A DNA stretch of 64,000 nucleotides from Lotus japonicus (GCF_012489685.1 NC_080046.1:45843176-45907175); one strand, 5' to 3'; positions 45,491 through 58,823 are shown, counted from the stretch's first letter. Numbers and translations: made by a program. Notes: generated by a model not told the origin, from the sequence alone.

Positions 45491-45648
45491 GGTGCACCGG
45501 TGGACCAGTTTGAAGGTTGCCCACCGTAGTGGGCACCCAAATAAACAATAATGGTAAGAACATGACTAAAAACTAACAATTAAGCAGAAAGATATATATA
45601 ATGATGTTTAGAAAGACACAATATAGTGCATCAATTATGCACTCATCA

Positions 45649-45968
45649 CATGGCATGCCATTTAGTTTAGTCGTAAACTTTAGAATCCAATAATGTATTA
45701 TTTACTCACGAAAAAATTAATTTATTATTTTATGAGATTTATTAAAAAAATAAACCACCCATGTGGAAGGCTGATTTGCACAATGCATTGACTTTTAATA
45801 ACTTCTAGATATTCTATTCATAATAAAAAATAACTTCTAGATATTAAAAAAAAAAAAAAAACTGGTGAGCGGGGATTAAGTTGATCCGCATCTATTGTTT
45901 ATGTTAAGGATGCTTCCTACCACCTACCAACAATTAATTGAAGGCCGATACTTCCAATCAGTATCAAT
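45649..45968 (+). repeat. Upstream-module copy D (right part)
   Basis: Continues the module split at 26762 by nest 1. From 45654 it follows copies B and C block by block to GGCCGATACTTCCAATC at about 45960, where Helitron F begins. About 95% identical by eye to 22435-22620 over the shared part, with one extra CTAC-type insertion. Confidence 0.7.
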
Positions 45969-46483
45969 CAATATCTAAATCTAAATACAATATAAAAGAG
46001 AACCTAAAAGATGGAAAGTATTGACACTTGGCAGGCATTAGGATAGGTTTCAAGCATTTTTTCAAGAATAAAATAAATCAAAAAGAAAATATTAATTCCA
46101 CTTTTGGAAAGTTGTGAGTGACATCTTTGCTAATTGTTTTTTTATCTAAGGGTAGCCATGTAATAGCACTTACGATTTATTTTATTTTCGAAATATTTTT
46201 AACCTTAAATTTGACTAACATTCATTATTTATTCACATTAATTATCCACTACCTACTTCTAAGCCAATCAATATTTAACAACTTAAACCATTTAAAAAAT
46301 CTGATCACAATAATAAAAAGCACTACCAAGTTACTGACCAATCATATATTTTCTAATAAATAAATTCAACCATGATTTTAACTATAATAAAAACCACCTC
46401 ATTCAAGGCCAATCAGATTTAAGAATCATTAATTCCCATTTGAAACCCTCTTTATTTCCTTTATGATTTCTTTTTATTTTAAA

Positions 46484-49400
46484 CTAGTATTTTTTACCCG
46501 TGCGATGCACGGGGATATTCATTTTTTTATTGCGTAAAATTTTGAATTATGTGTTATTGTTGTTATATGTATTAAAAGATAACTGACATTGATATTAATA
46601 TCACCCGCACCTATTATTATCATCCCAAAATGTGTACCGCACATTAAAGTGTTACATTTTCACTACCGCTACACATTAGGGTGGTCGATATTAATAAAGG
46701 TGTATGTAGTATTTTTAACAATGACCAAAGATAATTTACGGATTAATAAAGGATAAAATTTAATTTTACACCTGTAAGGTTTTTAATTTTCTAACTTTTG
46801 TATAACTAAAACGATTTAATGTATAATATATAAAAAATAATTTGAAGCTTATATCTTTATTTTTAAATATGTTAATTAATAGATATATAACTGATATGAA
46901 GTTTTAAGACTTATTTTACTTTTTCTTTTATTTTTTATTTAAAATTTATATTCTTTAATTTTGGGTTAAATATGGTTTTTGTACCCTAAAATAGCCAATT
47001 ATTGAATTGGGTCCCATTTAATTTTCCCTCTAAAATAGATATTATTAATTTTGGTCCCTTCATCCATTTTTTTATACAAAAATTCCTTCATAATATATAG
47101 GTCTAAAATCTATATGGACTTTTTTTTTTCGAAAGCAAATACTTTAATTCATTTAGAAGAAATAAATTGAGAAACAATCATTCTCAATTGAACAAAGAAT
47201 GTCAAAAATTGACATAAAACATATGTATGACACCCAAGTAAACAAAAAATCTCCACAATTAAACAAAGAAAGCAAAAAAGAAATGGCTACCACCTTACAA
47301 AACATACCTATTAAAAATTATCCAATGACAATTCAGATGTTAAATGGTGATATGAATGAATAATTGTCAGGTGTGGCTAGTGCCTTGAGGATGTTTACAA
47401 AAGCTTCTCTTAGCCATATACTGAATTCTTCAAGGATAATTAAGAGGAAATGGAAATATCTGCACTAATGCATTATAGAGTGGATCTGCAACAACAATTG
47501 ACCTCAGATAAAAAGATACAATTTAAAGAAAAGAAAGACTCAAAATTTGATCACTCAATACATACCTCTTGAATTGGTTTTGAACCAAGAAGAATAGATA
47601 AAAAAAAGTAAATCATACAAAAATGAAACATTAAAAATATCAAGGTTTCAACCAAATTCAAGTCGTTGTTCATGACATCTTACATCCTTACAAAAAATCT
47701 AAAGAAAAAAATAAAGAACAAAATAGAACATGAACATCAAGTGGAAACCCCCCTTTTGATGTTTTGTGCAGGTATTTACAAAACTTGAAACCTAGAACAT
47801 AAGCTAGTTGAGTTCTGATATGCAGTCACTGCTGAATGCTATAGATGCTTTAAACAACTCTAAAGCTCAAAATGTGGATGAGGTTGAAAAGATGCAGACA
47901 AATCAAACAGATGAAGGGTATTTATACATGGAGAATAAACCATGAAGAATGTGAAAAGTTTCAACAATTCTCTTCCTCAGTGCAATTATTGAATATTTTT
48001 CATTTTAGAATAAATTGAAATTATGAAGAGGAGTTTTGGAAAATGAAAAGTTATAAAATCATTAAATTAGAAAAGTTGCAACAATTAGAATAGTGATAGA
48101 TCAATACATTGTTAAGTCATAAAGTGTTCTCAAAGCATAGAAGAAACGGGCGGAAGATGAGAGGTTGCAATGGAATGGACGGCTGTGATTGCATCTTTAG
48201 GAAATAGTGTATATTTTTGTGGTAGAAGTTATGTTTGGATAAGGGTCCCCACCTCTTGAAGGAACGTTAGCCTCTTCTGTTTCAGCGATTCGGTAGGAAA
48301 TTTGACCCATGTAACCAATTAGATTATTGTGTAATAATTATTGAATGATAAAGTTTCCCTCAAGATTTCAAAAACTTCTCCTTTATATATATTATAGATA
48401 TAGATTATAGATTATAGATAGATTATAGAAGATTATAGATAGATTATAGATGATAGATTATAGATAGATATAGATTATAGATAGATAGATAAATAGATTA
48501 TAGATTATAGATAGATTATAGATTTGCTTATAGAGACTAAGCATGTTAATGGAATATTTTTCAATACTAAAAAAAATCAGTTTATTCTATTTTTATTTGT
48601 ATATATAAGAATTTGACCCTGAAAAGAAAATAGGACCACTATCCTTTAATTTTTGGTCTAGAAAATATCATTAATAAAAAAATTGAAAATAATAATTCAC
48701 TTATCATGAAAATCTAACTTGAAGGTTAGAAATTCTTTTGTCATATAATCATTCAAAGAAAAATGCCTTCATGCTATATCTAAGTGAACTTTTTTCAAAA
48801 GCATAATCTTTTATTCATTAAGAAAAAAAATCGAGAAAAAATCTTTCTCAATTTGACAAAGGGTCAAAATATGACATAAAATATATCTATCAAACTCAAT
48901 GAAACATACCTTCATAATTGACAAAAAAAGCCAAACAAAAGGGTTTTGTCAGCCTACAAAACAATCTATAAAAAATTATTATTCAATGATAATTTAGATG
49001 CTAAATGATGTGAATGAATAATTTGGCAAAACTGGAAAGCAATTTTTCAGGTGTTTGGAGTCCCTTGAGGATGTTCACAAAAACTTCCCAATGCCATACA
49101 CCAAATTTTTCAAGGATGACAAATAGGCAATGGAAAGATTGAATCAAACTAAGAAGAATGATACAAAGAAACTATATATAAGATGAGTGTTCATAAAGTT
49201 TAGGCTACCTTGAGATGTACAACTTTTTAATGGCTAAAACCAAGCCTAGCATGAGAAACTTAACATCGGTTACATTATACCTTAGAGAGTAGATCAACCG
49301 CAACAATTGATCTTAGATAAGAAGATATTGACTTCAAATCTTGGAATGATTTTTGAACCTAGAAGAATGCATATTGAAACATACTTACACAAAAATAGAA

Positions 49401-50526
49401 AAATAAATCACACGAAAACGAAATCGATAAACATGAAGTCATTGTTCAGGAAATCCTGATCTTACATCCTTATAGAAAAATCTAAAGAAAAAATAAAGAA
49501 CAAAACAGAACATGTACACTGTCTAAAACCCTCATTGATTTTTGGTGCATGATTTACAAAACGTGAAACCTAAAACATAAGCTATTAGCTCACCAATTTC
49601 ATAGCAGCAAAGAAACCCTGCATAGAGTTATGATTTGTAGTCACTGACAACTCTGGAGCCCAAAAATGTAGATGAGGTTAATGGAAAGATGTAGACAAAT
49701 CAAACAAATGAAGAGTATTTATACCTAAAGACTCAACCATGAAGGATATGAAAAGCCCCAACAATTCTCTTCCCCATTTCATTCATTAAATAGTATTCAT
49801 TTTAGAATCAATTAAAATTGGAGGAGAAGTTTTGGATAATGAAAAGTCATGAATCATTAATTTAAAAAAGTTGAAACAATTAGAATATTGAAAGATCAAG
49901 AATTCTTTGAAAGTATTAAAATCATTAAAGTGATCTCAAATTTTAAAATCAATTTCATGAACTAAAAATATATAATTGTTAGAAAATGTATAAAATAATA
50001 TAAATATTTGATTGGACAAATGGCGAAATTAAAAGAGAAATAAAACTACATAAATTCTAAAAATTTAGAATAAATAAAAAAACTAAAAAACTATGTGCTA
50101 ACAAAATAACATATTTGTATATCACTCTAAAAATCACATAATAAATAAAAATATTTTTAAAAAAAAGTATGCATGATTGTTAAAGAATTGTTGATTAACC
50201 TAATGGAATATGAAAAATCAATGTTATTAAAAACCACACATTAATTAATGTTTAAATTTAAAACGTTAAATTTTATATTACTTTTTTTATGTGAATATGA
50301 TTGTCGAATTTGAAAAGTTCTTGTGACATTATTAGACACTTTGAAGTTGGATCAATTATTCTTTTTAAGGTTATATGAAATGAACGGCTGAGATTCAATC
50401 TAAGCAAAATAAAATGCATTTTTACTAAAATATCCATGCTCATCTTTCACAGTTTGTAGAATTAATTGTTGAATGACATATTTGCCCCCAAGGTTGCATA
50501 AACTCTCCCTTTATATATAGTATAGA
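46484..50526 (-). mobile_element. Helitron C, minus strand, possibly two nested copies
   Basis: The 3' end is CTAG at 46484-46487, with the ACCCGTGC/GCACGGG hairpin just inside (46497-46514). The 5' end TCTATACTATATATAAAGGG starts at 50526 on the minus strand. Both ends match Helitron A. A second 5'-like terminus (TCTATAATATATATAAAGG) is at about 48398, and 47150-48390 and 48790-50520 are diverged direct copies. So one Helitron may have inserted into a related one (46484-48398 inside a truncated copy to 50526). No recognisable gene. Confidence 0.75.
48385..48530 (+). repeat. TATAGATTATAGA-type simple repeat
   Basis: Irregular repeats of GATTATAGATA/GATAGATT next to the second 5' terminus of Helitron C; they look like expanded copies of the terminal TCTATAATC motif. 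Confidence 0.85.
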
Positions 50527-52739
50527 TAGACGTGCCTTTCTCTTATCTAACTCACCATCTCCTAATTTCATATTGTTTATAATAATAAATAGAAAATAGA
50601 GTCTCCCAATCTGACCAGTAGTAAATAGTGAATGACACATCTCATCTATTTTATACAATCGTGTGCCTAATAATGGTCTTGGAAATAAATCCAATGATAT
50701 TAATTGTCCATATTCCCTAGACATGATTTGAAAATATGTGTTAAATTTTTTAGATTCTATCGCCTATTACTTTGATTGGTATATTTTACCAACCCACTTT
50801 AATACAATTCATGAGGGTTCACCTATAAATAACCCATGATCTTTAGGGTTCAAAACATTAATCCTTCTTTCTCCAATAGTCTGTGTTTTCAGTTTTGTAT
50901 TTTTGTATATTTTTGTCTCATCTTTCTCACAATTTTTGTTGTTGTTATGAATTATTTGCTTCTCCTTGCATCAGATTTCGTACTCAACAATTGCGGAAAT
51001 CCCCTAATGAGGAGCAAAATCTGAAATCTCTGCACACCGGGATGTTTGTTGAAGTATATCGTGAGTTTGAATTTTTACTGGCATTCTCCCTATTTTCATG
51101 ATATATATTGACTTGCACCAGTTCTAATGCACGAAATCTCCCTATTTTCATGATATATATGGTGCCATCAGTATGTGTTCAAACATATTTACTTACTATG
51201 TGTGGTTTGATCCCATGATAAATTCATTCCGCGTAATGCCATGTAATCAACTTTAGTAGCATATCCAAAGAATTGTATGACGAAGCTAACAATCATTCAC
51301 CCAGATCAAATGTGAAGTGATCAGCATCCAGCTACTACCCTTTGTTGATTAACCCATCAATCATATCTTGAGAATTAATGTCAATATATATGACTTCACT
51401 ACTCCATTGTTTTCAATCTAGCATGATAAGGCCGGTGTCTTAAATCTACATTTGAGAAACTTCAATTCTATTGTTTCACTCTCTTTTCAAGCTATTGATT
51501 TATATTTCAAATTCCTTTATTTTCTCACTTCTCAAGCTTCTATCCCATTTACTTTTTAATTTTTTAAGGCTCTTCATTTACGAAACTAGGAAAGATTTTT
51601 TCCTCTTATGCATTGTTTTCTTTTTTTATCTGTTTTGTTTCAAATTCGGTTGTGATTGGTAATTTGATCTAGGTTTTCAGTCTATGCGCCTCTCAAAGGT
51701 TGGGGTTTCTGGTTTTTGAGAAGCTAATTGCAGAGGGAGGGAAAGGAAATGGCAAGTGGAGTAGCTAGCTCTACCTGATATAGCATACCTTGAATTCTTG
51801 GGAAGCCAAATCTTTGGAAACCTAAAACAATTGGCATAACAATTGTGTTTCATGGGGGGTTCAAATTGATCTTGATGTTATAATGTTCTTAGTGGAGTTA
51901 TATATGTACTTCGCTTTCCCTTCTAAATTAAATTCAATTGTCTACGGTATACTTTCCTTTATATTGTTTTTGTGAATTAGTTGAATATGTTTTATACATA
52001 ATAATCATAATTGGAATTAATAACCTGCTAAGAGTAATCAGATTATGAGGTGTTCGTGCGGGCAATCAGTTTTGAAAGAACAATATTTCGAGATCATTGC
52101 CCGATTTGTCTCATGTTGGAGATTGGTCAAAGTTCACGGGCTCTCTCCTTCACCCCTTTCCTTGGCATGTACAATAAGCTATACAACATTTTAGTGGAAT
52201 CTGTTGTGAATTTTTAAAGAATTGTGTTTGCTCTTATTTCACAGTGTGTAATTGGGGATGCAAAGAAAGGGGATAAAACAGCTCATGATGCTGGCCATGG
52301 CTTCCATTAATGGCTAATCTTATCAATGATTTTATTTTTTGGGACAATAGATCTCATTGTTTTGCAGGACTTGGACAATTTCTTTGATGTTTTTATTCCT
52401 AAATTTTTGTTTTCTTTCAGTTTTGTTAAATTTTGATTTAATGTGTTTTTTTTTTTGTCTCAATTCTATGGTCATCTTATTTTTCTGAAGTTTCTCCGTA
52501 CCTTCAAAGTAGCACTAATTTTCTGTCTAATAGATGATACATGTTCTACGATGATGAATTAAAAAAATTATGTAAAGATATCAACGGGGATAGTGTTGTA
52601 GTTGAAGTTTAGAGGGAGTTATGACTGTCATTGTATGTTACTAATGTGATATGGTGATTGATATTCAAAAATATGTTTTGTGGTAGAAAAGTATTATGAC
52701 AGTGGAGCATGAATGTAGATGTACTAGATTTATTGGAAT
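50527..52739 (+). other. Helitron D body, no gene identified
   Basis: AT-rich with some exon-like patches (about 50880-51070, 52060-52320). Small open frames are hydrophobic and not convincing. It may hold captured gene pieces; none recognised. Confidence 0.4.
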
Positions 52740-53359
52740 TTTTTTTTCAAGTTAAAACTTATATCGTAAAGAACTTTTATCATTATTTGATAACTATTTT
52801 CAAAAATATTAAAATAGTTTTAAAAGGAAATTAATTAATAGTATCATAAATTAGAATGTAAAACTTGAAAGCTTCCACAGGGGATTAAATGATTTTTTTT
52901 TCATAACTTTAAAACTTAGATTTTTTTCACGTCGGATCAGAATAAATTAACAAATATAATCTATTTATTTATGAATAAATTAATTAAGAATATCATAAGA
53001 AGGTAAAACTATAAAGCTTCCACGGGGGACTAAAAGATTTTTTTTCATAACTTTAAAACTTATAATTTTTTTCACGTGGCATTGAAATAAATTAACAAAT
53101 ATAGTCTATTATTTATGAAGAAATTAATTAAAAGTATTAGAAGGTAAAACTAGAAAACTTCCATGGGGGACTAAAATATTTTTATTCATAACTTTAAAAT
53201 ATTCTAGAATCAAAAATCAAAAATTAAAAAATAAATTTTTTTATAATTTTTTTTAGTACATCGGAAGATTATTATAATTTTTTTTTAGTTTTTGAATTAT
53301 AAATTTTACCATTTATGTTAGCTATATTGTGGTTGGATATATTAAATAGTTTTTTTTGT
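52740..53359 (+). repeat. Degenerate tandem repeats in Helitron D, period about 145-150 bp
   Basis: Three units at about 52865, 53015 and 53155, each with a GCTTCCACGGGGGACTAAAA-like start, TTTTCATAACTTTAAAACTT and AAATTAACAAATAT. Related to the array at 57780-61040. Confidence 0.75.
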
Positions 53360-53477
53360 CCTCAAATGATAGCTAAAGTGGTAAGAGCTAGGGGACATGT
53401 GGGTTGGGTGTGGGAGGTCCTGGAATCAATCCCCAAATGTGCAATTTATGTTTCCGATGTACAATTGTTTTTCTGAA
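53360..53477 (+). mobile_element. tRNA-derived SINE
   Basis: A-box-like TAGCTAAAGTGGTAAGAGC (53370-53388), GTGTGGGAGGTCC and B-box-like TGGAATCAATCC (53421-53432), followed by an ATTTATG...CCGATGTACAA tail. A partial second copy is at 61080-61145. Target duplication not found. Confidence 0.6.
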
Positions 53478-53847
53478 ACTAAAATTTAAACATTATAGCT
53501 ATATGGAATAAAAAATATTTATAAAGATATATAAAAAATATAGAATTTATATACTTTGGTATATTTGTCAATATTTTAATTTTTTGATTTTCCACTATAG
53601 TTAACAGAAAGTTTAAATAAATTTTAGTAAACAGGTTATATTTTTGACTTTTCATCCTTGGAGCGTATTTATTTTTAAATGAATGTAAAGTGCATTTTTT
53701 ACAATTTTATTGTGAAAATAGGGATCTCACGAAGAAGAATATTTATATTAAAATATTTTACAGTTAAAAAAAAATTAAAGAATTTTTTTAATATAATTTA
53801 ATATTCTCTTCCATAAAAAGTACTAAAATTGTTTTTAGTTAAACTAA
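53478..53847 (+). other. Helitron D body left of Helitron E
   Basis: AT-rich, no gene. It ends AGTTAAACTAA, the left half of the array motif that Helitron E splits. Confidence 0.5.
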
Positions 53848-54236
53848 TCTAATTCTAATACAATATAAAAGAGAACCTAGAAGAAGGAAACTTTTGACAC
53901 TTGGCATCCATTGGGAGTGGTTTCAGCCATTTTTTGAAGAATTAAAAAAATCAAAAAGAAAATATTATTACCACTTTTGGAAACTTGAGAGTGGGATCCT
54001 TGCTATTTGTATTTTTATTGGAGGGTAACCATGTAATAACACCTAAAATTTTAATAATTTTTGAATTATTTTAAAGCTTTATTTTGACTAACATTAATTG
54101 TTAATTTATATTTACTTTCCACTACCTACTTCTACACCAATCACATTAAACTATTTTAAAAAACTGAGTATTTATATTTAATTCCACCACTAATGTAGCC
54201 AATAAGATAATAGTCGGTGTGGTGAGTGGAGATTAA

Positions 54237-54600
54237 AATCTGTTGAAGATAGTTTGAGATTCATCCTCTCACCTCCCATTCCCAATGCTGCTCTCACCTC
54301 GGTACTAATCAACCTCCCACCTCTCCCACTCATCCTTTCAAATTTCTACAGCTTGCTTTTCAAAATTTGATTTTGAAGGAACTCAAATACCCAATTCGTC
54401 TCCTTATCTATTCAGATTCAGATTCAAATTCTCTCTCTCTCTCTCTCCCTCTCGCCTTAACTCTCTCCAACACCGCAGGTGCCTTGGCAAGATCCTTCAT
54501 TCTACATGGAACTCTTTCTGGAAAACTTCTCCCAAATTTCCCCAGACCCTCTTCTCCCCTCTCGCAATTCCACAAATTTCAAATAGATGCTTAACCAAGT
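54237..54600 (+). pseudogene. Possible captured 5' gene end in Helitron E
   Basis: A pyrimidine-rich leader (CTCTCTCTCTCTCC near 54435) and an open frame 54367-54594 (75 aa). The later part, ALARSFILHGTLSGKLLPNF, looks protein-like and GC-richer than its surroundings. I do not recognise it. Confidence 0.3.
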
Positions 54601-57600
54601 AGCTTCTTCATTGTCGTCACATTCGCCGAGTCGTTTTTTCTTTTATTATTTATGTATGTAAAAACATGATTACTTGCTATTATAATCATTGATCCTTCCT
54701 TGCAATTGGTACTCAAATTATTCAAATTTGTTTCTCAAGTGCGTAGATATCTTCCTGCATCTATGCTCTCCATTCTTAAAACTTGGAGGCCTTTCTTTTG
54801 AATCCCCTCAGATATGTTTTCTTTTTAGGCGGTGCTATATATTTGGCATGCGCCTTGAGCCCAACTAGCTGACAATGAAGCATGGTCGATGTCTCACTTG
54901 GAGATAAGATTTTCTATTGTACTCAGAATCAAGGTTTGATTGCTTTTCCATTTTCAGGCCACAAGACTTTAGATATTCTATTTTTATTTCTCCATTTTTT
55001 TGGCTTTTGGCAGGCTGATTCATGAATCATACATTTTGACAGGTTATCTTTTATTTGTATCATCAAGTTTTAGTGAAAACTCTAATGACCTGAGAATTTT
55101 TTTTGTAGCATCAAGTTTTAGTGAAAACTCTAAGTTCATCAAGGGCTGCTAGATAGGAAGCAGAGTCACCGGGCAACAAGGTAATATCTTAATTTAATTG
55201 TATTCAGGGTAAAAATCTTCCATAATTGGCGTGATTCACTTTACTGTGACACTGTTTAGATCATCACTGAAAATGAAAAAGAATCTAAAAAATGGTATTT
55301 TGTTCTCTCTTTTTTTAAGTCTCATGTTGATAATTGTGTAATCATTCACTTCCTCTTTAATGTACTGTGGAGGGTGAGTTATTAATTGAGTTTGGCTTCC
55401 CGGAATAAAAATATCATGTCGGGAATGGCATGATATTACCTGTGATAGCTATGGGAGATTTATATGCCTTTAGTGGAGAGTTTAGTGTTTGAGTCTAGAA
55501 TACTATTTCCCAATGTTGGTTAGTCTTTGGAACTAGGATTCATGCTTAAGTTAGGAAGTGAAAACTGAACTCCATTCCAAGGTAGTATCTTTCATGGCAT
55601 TTCTTTGTAGCAACCTCTACCTGCCACGGTTCTAATTGATTGATGCCTGCGACACTGTCTTAAGGTTCTTTTGCATTTTTATGGTCTTTTTCATGTTTCT
55701 CTTTAAACAGCAGAGGTTCAAAAGATAGGTAATAGATATCATGTTTAATTGTGAATCTGTTCCAGCTTTCCAAATATGTGAGATGTGCTTTGATTTTAGC
55801 ATACAATGGACTGATGCTTGCAATTCTTGCAAATTCATCGTATATAGACAAAGAGACATTGTGGATGATGATGTGGACTAACTAAGTAACAAAACTTTTG
55901 TATTCCTTCTTTGCAGGAACAGAAAACTAGAGCATAACTATTACTGTTTGCTTATTAATTTACTTATAGTAGTATGTTTGTAATGGGGTATTTTGGTTTC
56001 TAAAAATTAAAAGGGGGGTGGGTGGTTGTTATATTTTATCATTACTTTGAAACTAGCTAGCTTCTTTTCTTTTGGTTTGAGAAATGCTTGCAATGATATC
56101 CCTCAATCTAAATTCTAAGATCAGTCCCAATTCATTTGAATTAATGCCATTAAATAAACAAGGTCATTGGTTACTGATTTTCTACTCTTAAATGTAAAAG
56201 TTGAAGACCCCGGTAAAGCCATCTTATATGTTGTCAACTTGTCATAATATTCTTATGTTTTAACAGTAAAAAGAAAGGAAGATAATTGATGATACTGGTG
56301 ACTATGAGGTAAGATTTTCAGTTTGCTTCTCTCATAATATCATTTAATGTAAGGCGAACCTATGTTGATTTGTATGACAATATTTAAAAAACAAAGTTTC
56401 CTTATTAGAAGAGGAATATTGTGTAATGTATTTTTAAGCTTATCACTTGAATAGAGCCTTATAGATTCTCACTTGGATAGAGGGAAGGGACTTTGGAAAA
56501 ATGGATGGAAAGAATAAGACTCTCTGCTACTTAATCTTTGCTAGGCTATTTGTAATAGCATTCCAATGTTATTATAGTTCTATTTATATACTGTCAACTG
56601 GATCCATTTTTCTGTCTATATTGTAAATCACTTTTTATGTTTAATTTTCAAGACAGTTTAGTCCAGAAAAATAATCCATATGTTTGTTGTTGTCGCAGGT
56701 GGTGATTTCACTAAGTTGGAGGCTTTATGATTTGGTGCAAGAATTCCTTGGTAGAGGAGGCTGTAATATAGAGTTTAGAGATAATCCACGATTTGAAGTA
56801 TTTTTACTGGATATGTATATGGGTGCATATATGAAAGCGTGTATTTTTTGTTTTATGTGGGTGATGTTGAGTTGATCCTAGATTTATTCAAAGGATATTT
56901 GTCCTAACTGTATACAGTTCTATTACATTACCTATCCAATAAGAAGTGTGCTCTCATGGATATTCAATATTGGTTTAACTAAAATGTTTAGATGCCCATG
57001 GAGGGTTTGTTACCTATCTCTAAGGTTGTTTCTATTTGATAAGCAAGCCAATCAAGTGTTCTGTTTTTACAGGTAGAGGATGTTATATTTTTGTTGAATA
57101 GAGGTTGAGAATTGTTAATTTTGATATAAAAATAATGTTTGGGTGTTACTTTTTTCGGTCAATAGAAAGAACCTTAGACTTTAGACCAAATATTAATGCA
57201 TTCACAATTTTCATCCCCAAATTGTATCAAATTTTTTATCTTCAAAATCTCAATAAATTATAATAAAAACTTGCTTACATTGATAGGCAAACAGAAGCCG
57301 AGTTACGGAAAATGAGGTTTTGCTGGTGCAAATAATTGTTGGTAGAAACTCTAAAGGAGGAAGGTTTTCAATTAAATTATATAAATAAAATACTGTTTGT
57401 ATATGAGCGTATTGATACATTAATCAGATGCTAAATATTTATGCTAACTGAAATACTAAATTTTTTATTAATTTCAAATAAACTTCTTAAAAATTAAAAT
57501 TTGATAGTTTTGTAACTATTTCAGCATAGGAAATTAGGAATAGTTATTCTGATTTTTAAGTATTATTGTAATATTATATAATATTCTAATCTTATTAATT

Positions 57601-57779
57601 TTCACTTTTTAAAATTTCTTCCTATTTTGACCAGAAAGAACTTTTAATTATTATTATTGTTGTCAATAATTTATAAAGAAATATCTTCTGTTGCTAACTC
57701 AGATGTCGTGCAATTTTCCACGGTATCTATCAGTCATTTTCGATAAAATTTTCTACATACGTATATGCTATATGCTATT
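54601..57779 (+). other. Helitron E body, intron-like, no gene identified
   Basis: AT-rich with exon-like patches. One (56700-56810) follows a TTGTCGCAG acceptor and is open in one frame (LYDLVQEFLGRGGCN). Not recognised. Probably captured gene sequence in decay. Confidence 0.35.
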
Positions 57780-58821
57780 TTGAGACTTTTTAAAAGATTT
57801 TAAGGGAATATATATATATAAGCATTATAATTTAATTGTGAAAATTGGGAAGCTAGAGGGAAGAACATTTTCAGTTATATTTATTTATGTTTAAGTTAGT
57901 TTCAAAAAAAAATATTTATATTTAAGTTACATATTAAAAAACTCATACGGTGAGGGACATTTTGCATGAAAATGCTTTCAAGTTGAAACTAATAGAAAAT
58001 TTTTTGTTATAATTTTAGTACTTTTCCCATACTTTTTAAATAATTTAAGAGTAGATATACATAAGCGTTATAATTTGATTGTGAATATAGGACTCCCACG
58101 GGGATATAGAGAAAAATAAACATATTTAGCCTATATTTATTAATTATATAGTGAAAAACTTCTGCATGAGAAACATTTTGCATGAAAATACTTTCAAGTT
58201 GAAACTAATAAAAAATGTTCTTTTATAATTTAGTACTTTTCTCATACTTTTTAAATAATTTAAGAGTAAATATACATATGTATTTTAATTTGATTGAGAA
58301 TATAGAGCTCCCACGAGGAATTAGAGAAGAATAAATATATTTAGTCTATATTTATTAATAATATAGTTAAAAGCTCCTGCATGAGGATTAGTTTGCATGA
58401 AAATACTTTCAAGTTGAAACTAATAGAAAAAGATTTAATACAATTTTAGTAAATTTTACATACTTTTTAAATAATTTAGGAGTATATATACATAAGCATT
58501 ATAATTTGATTGTGGTGAAAGGCTTCCCACGGGGATTAGAGAAGAGTTAATATATTTAGTCTATATTACTAATTATATAATACAAAGTTCCTACATGATG
58601 AACATTTTACATAAAAATACTTTAAATTGAACTAATAGAAATTTTTTTAATAAAATTTTAGTACTTTTTCCGTACTTTTAAATAATTTTAATAGTAAATA
58701 TACAAAACCATTTTAATTTGATTGTGAAAATATAGATTCCACGGGAAAGAACATTTACATTAAAATATTTCAAGTTGAAAATAACAAACAATATAATTTT
58801 ATAATTTTTTCATAAGTTTAA

Positions 58822-58823
<2 letters not shown>

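Larger units (their letters stand above)
28261..45537. mobile_element. Mutator-type (MULE) non-autonomous element, interrupted by solo LTR 2
   Basis: 47-bp terminal inverted repeats. The left arm is 28261-28281 plus 44415-44440, split by the LTR insertion; the right arm is 45491-45537. They differ at about three positions and start GGTGCCCACTA. The 9-bp target duplication CAAATAAGC (28252-28260) / CAAATAAAC (45538-45546) has one mismatch. Net length is about 1,144 bp. Long TIRs plus a 9-bp duplication are the Mutator signature. The interior has no transposase but carries GC-rich, gene-like sequence (45000-45410), so it could be a Pack-MULE. Confidence 0.85.
26763..45648 (-). mobile_element. 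Solo LTR 1 (probably Ty3/gypsy), minus orientation, interrupted by nest 1
   Basis: On the minus strand it starts TGATGAGTGCATAATTGATG (45648 downward) and ends GTGCGTTCGTCA (26763). It is flanked by the 5-bp duplication CATGG at 26758-26762 and 45649-45653. Net length is about 1.6 kb once the MULE (28261-45537) is removed. A minus-strand TATAAATAG at 27512-27520 fits an LTR promoter in that orientation. Joining the flanks gives ATGGTGCATGG|CATGCCATTTAG, which matches the uninterrupted paralogue at 17979-18000. The boundaries are therefore well supported; the superfamily is a guess from the terminal sequence. Confidence 0.8.

Noticed and set aside
54367..54594. 75-aa frame as an intact small gene
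   Set aside because: Half of it is a CT-repeat translation; the rest is unrecognised and lies in a Helitron, so it is listed only as a possible captured piece.
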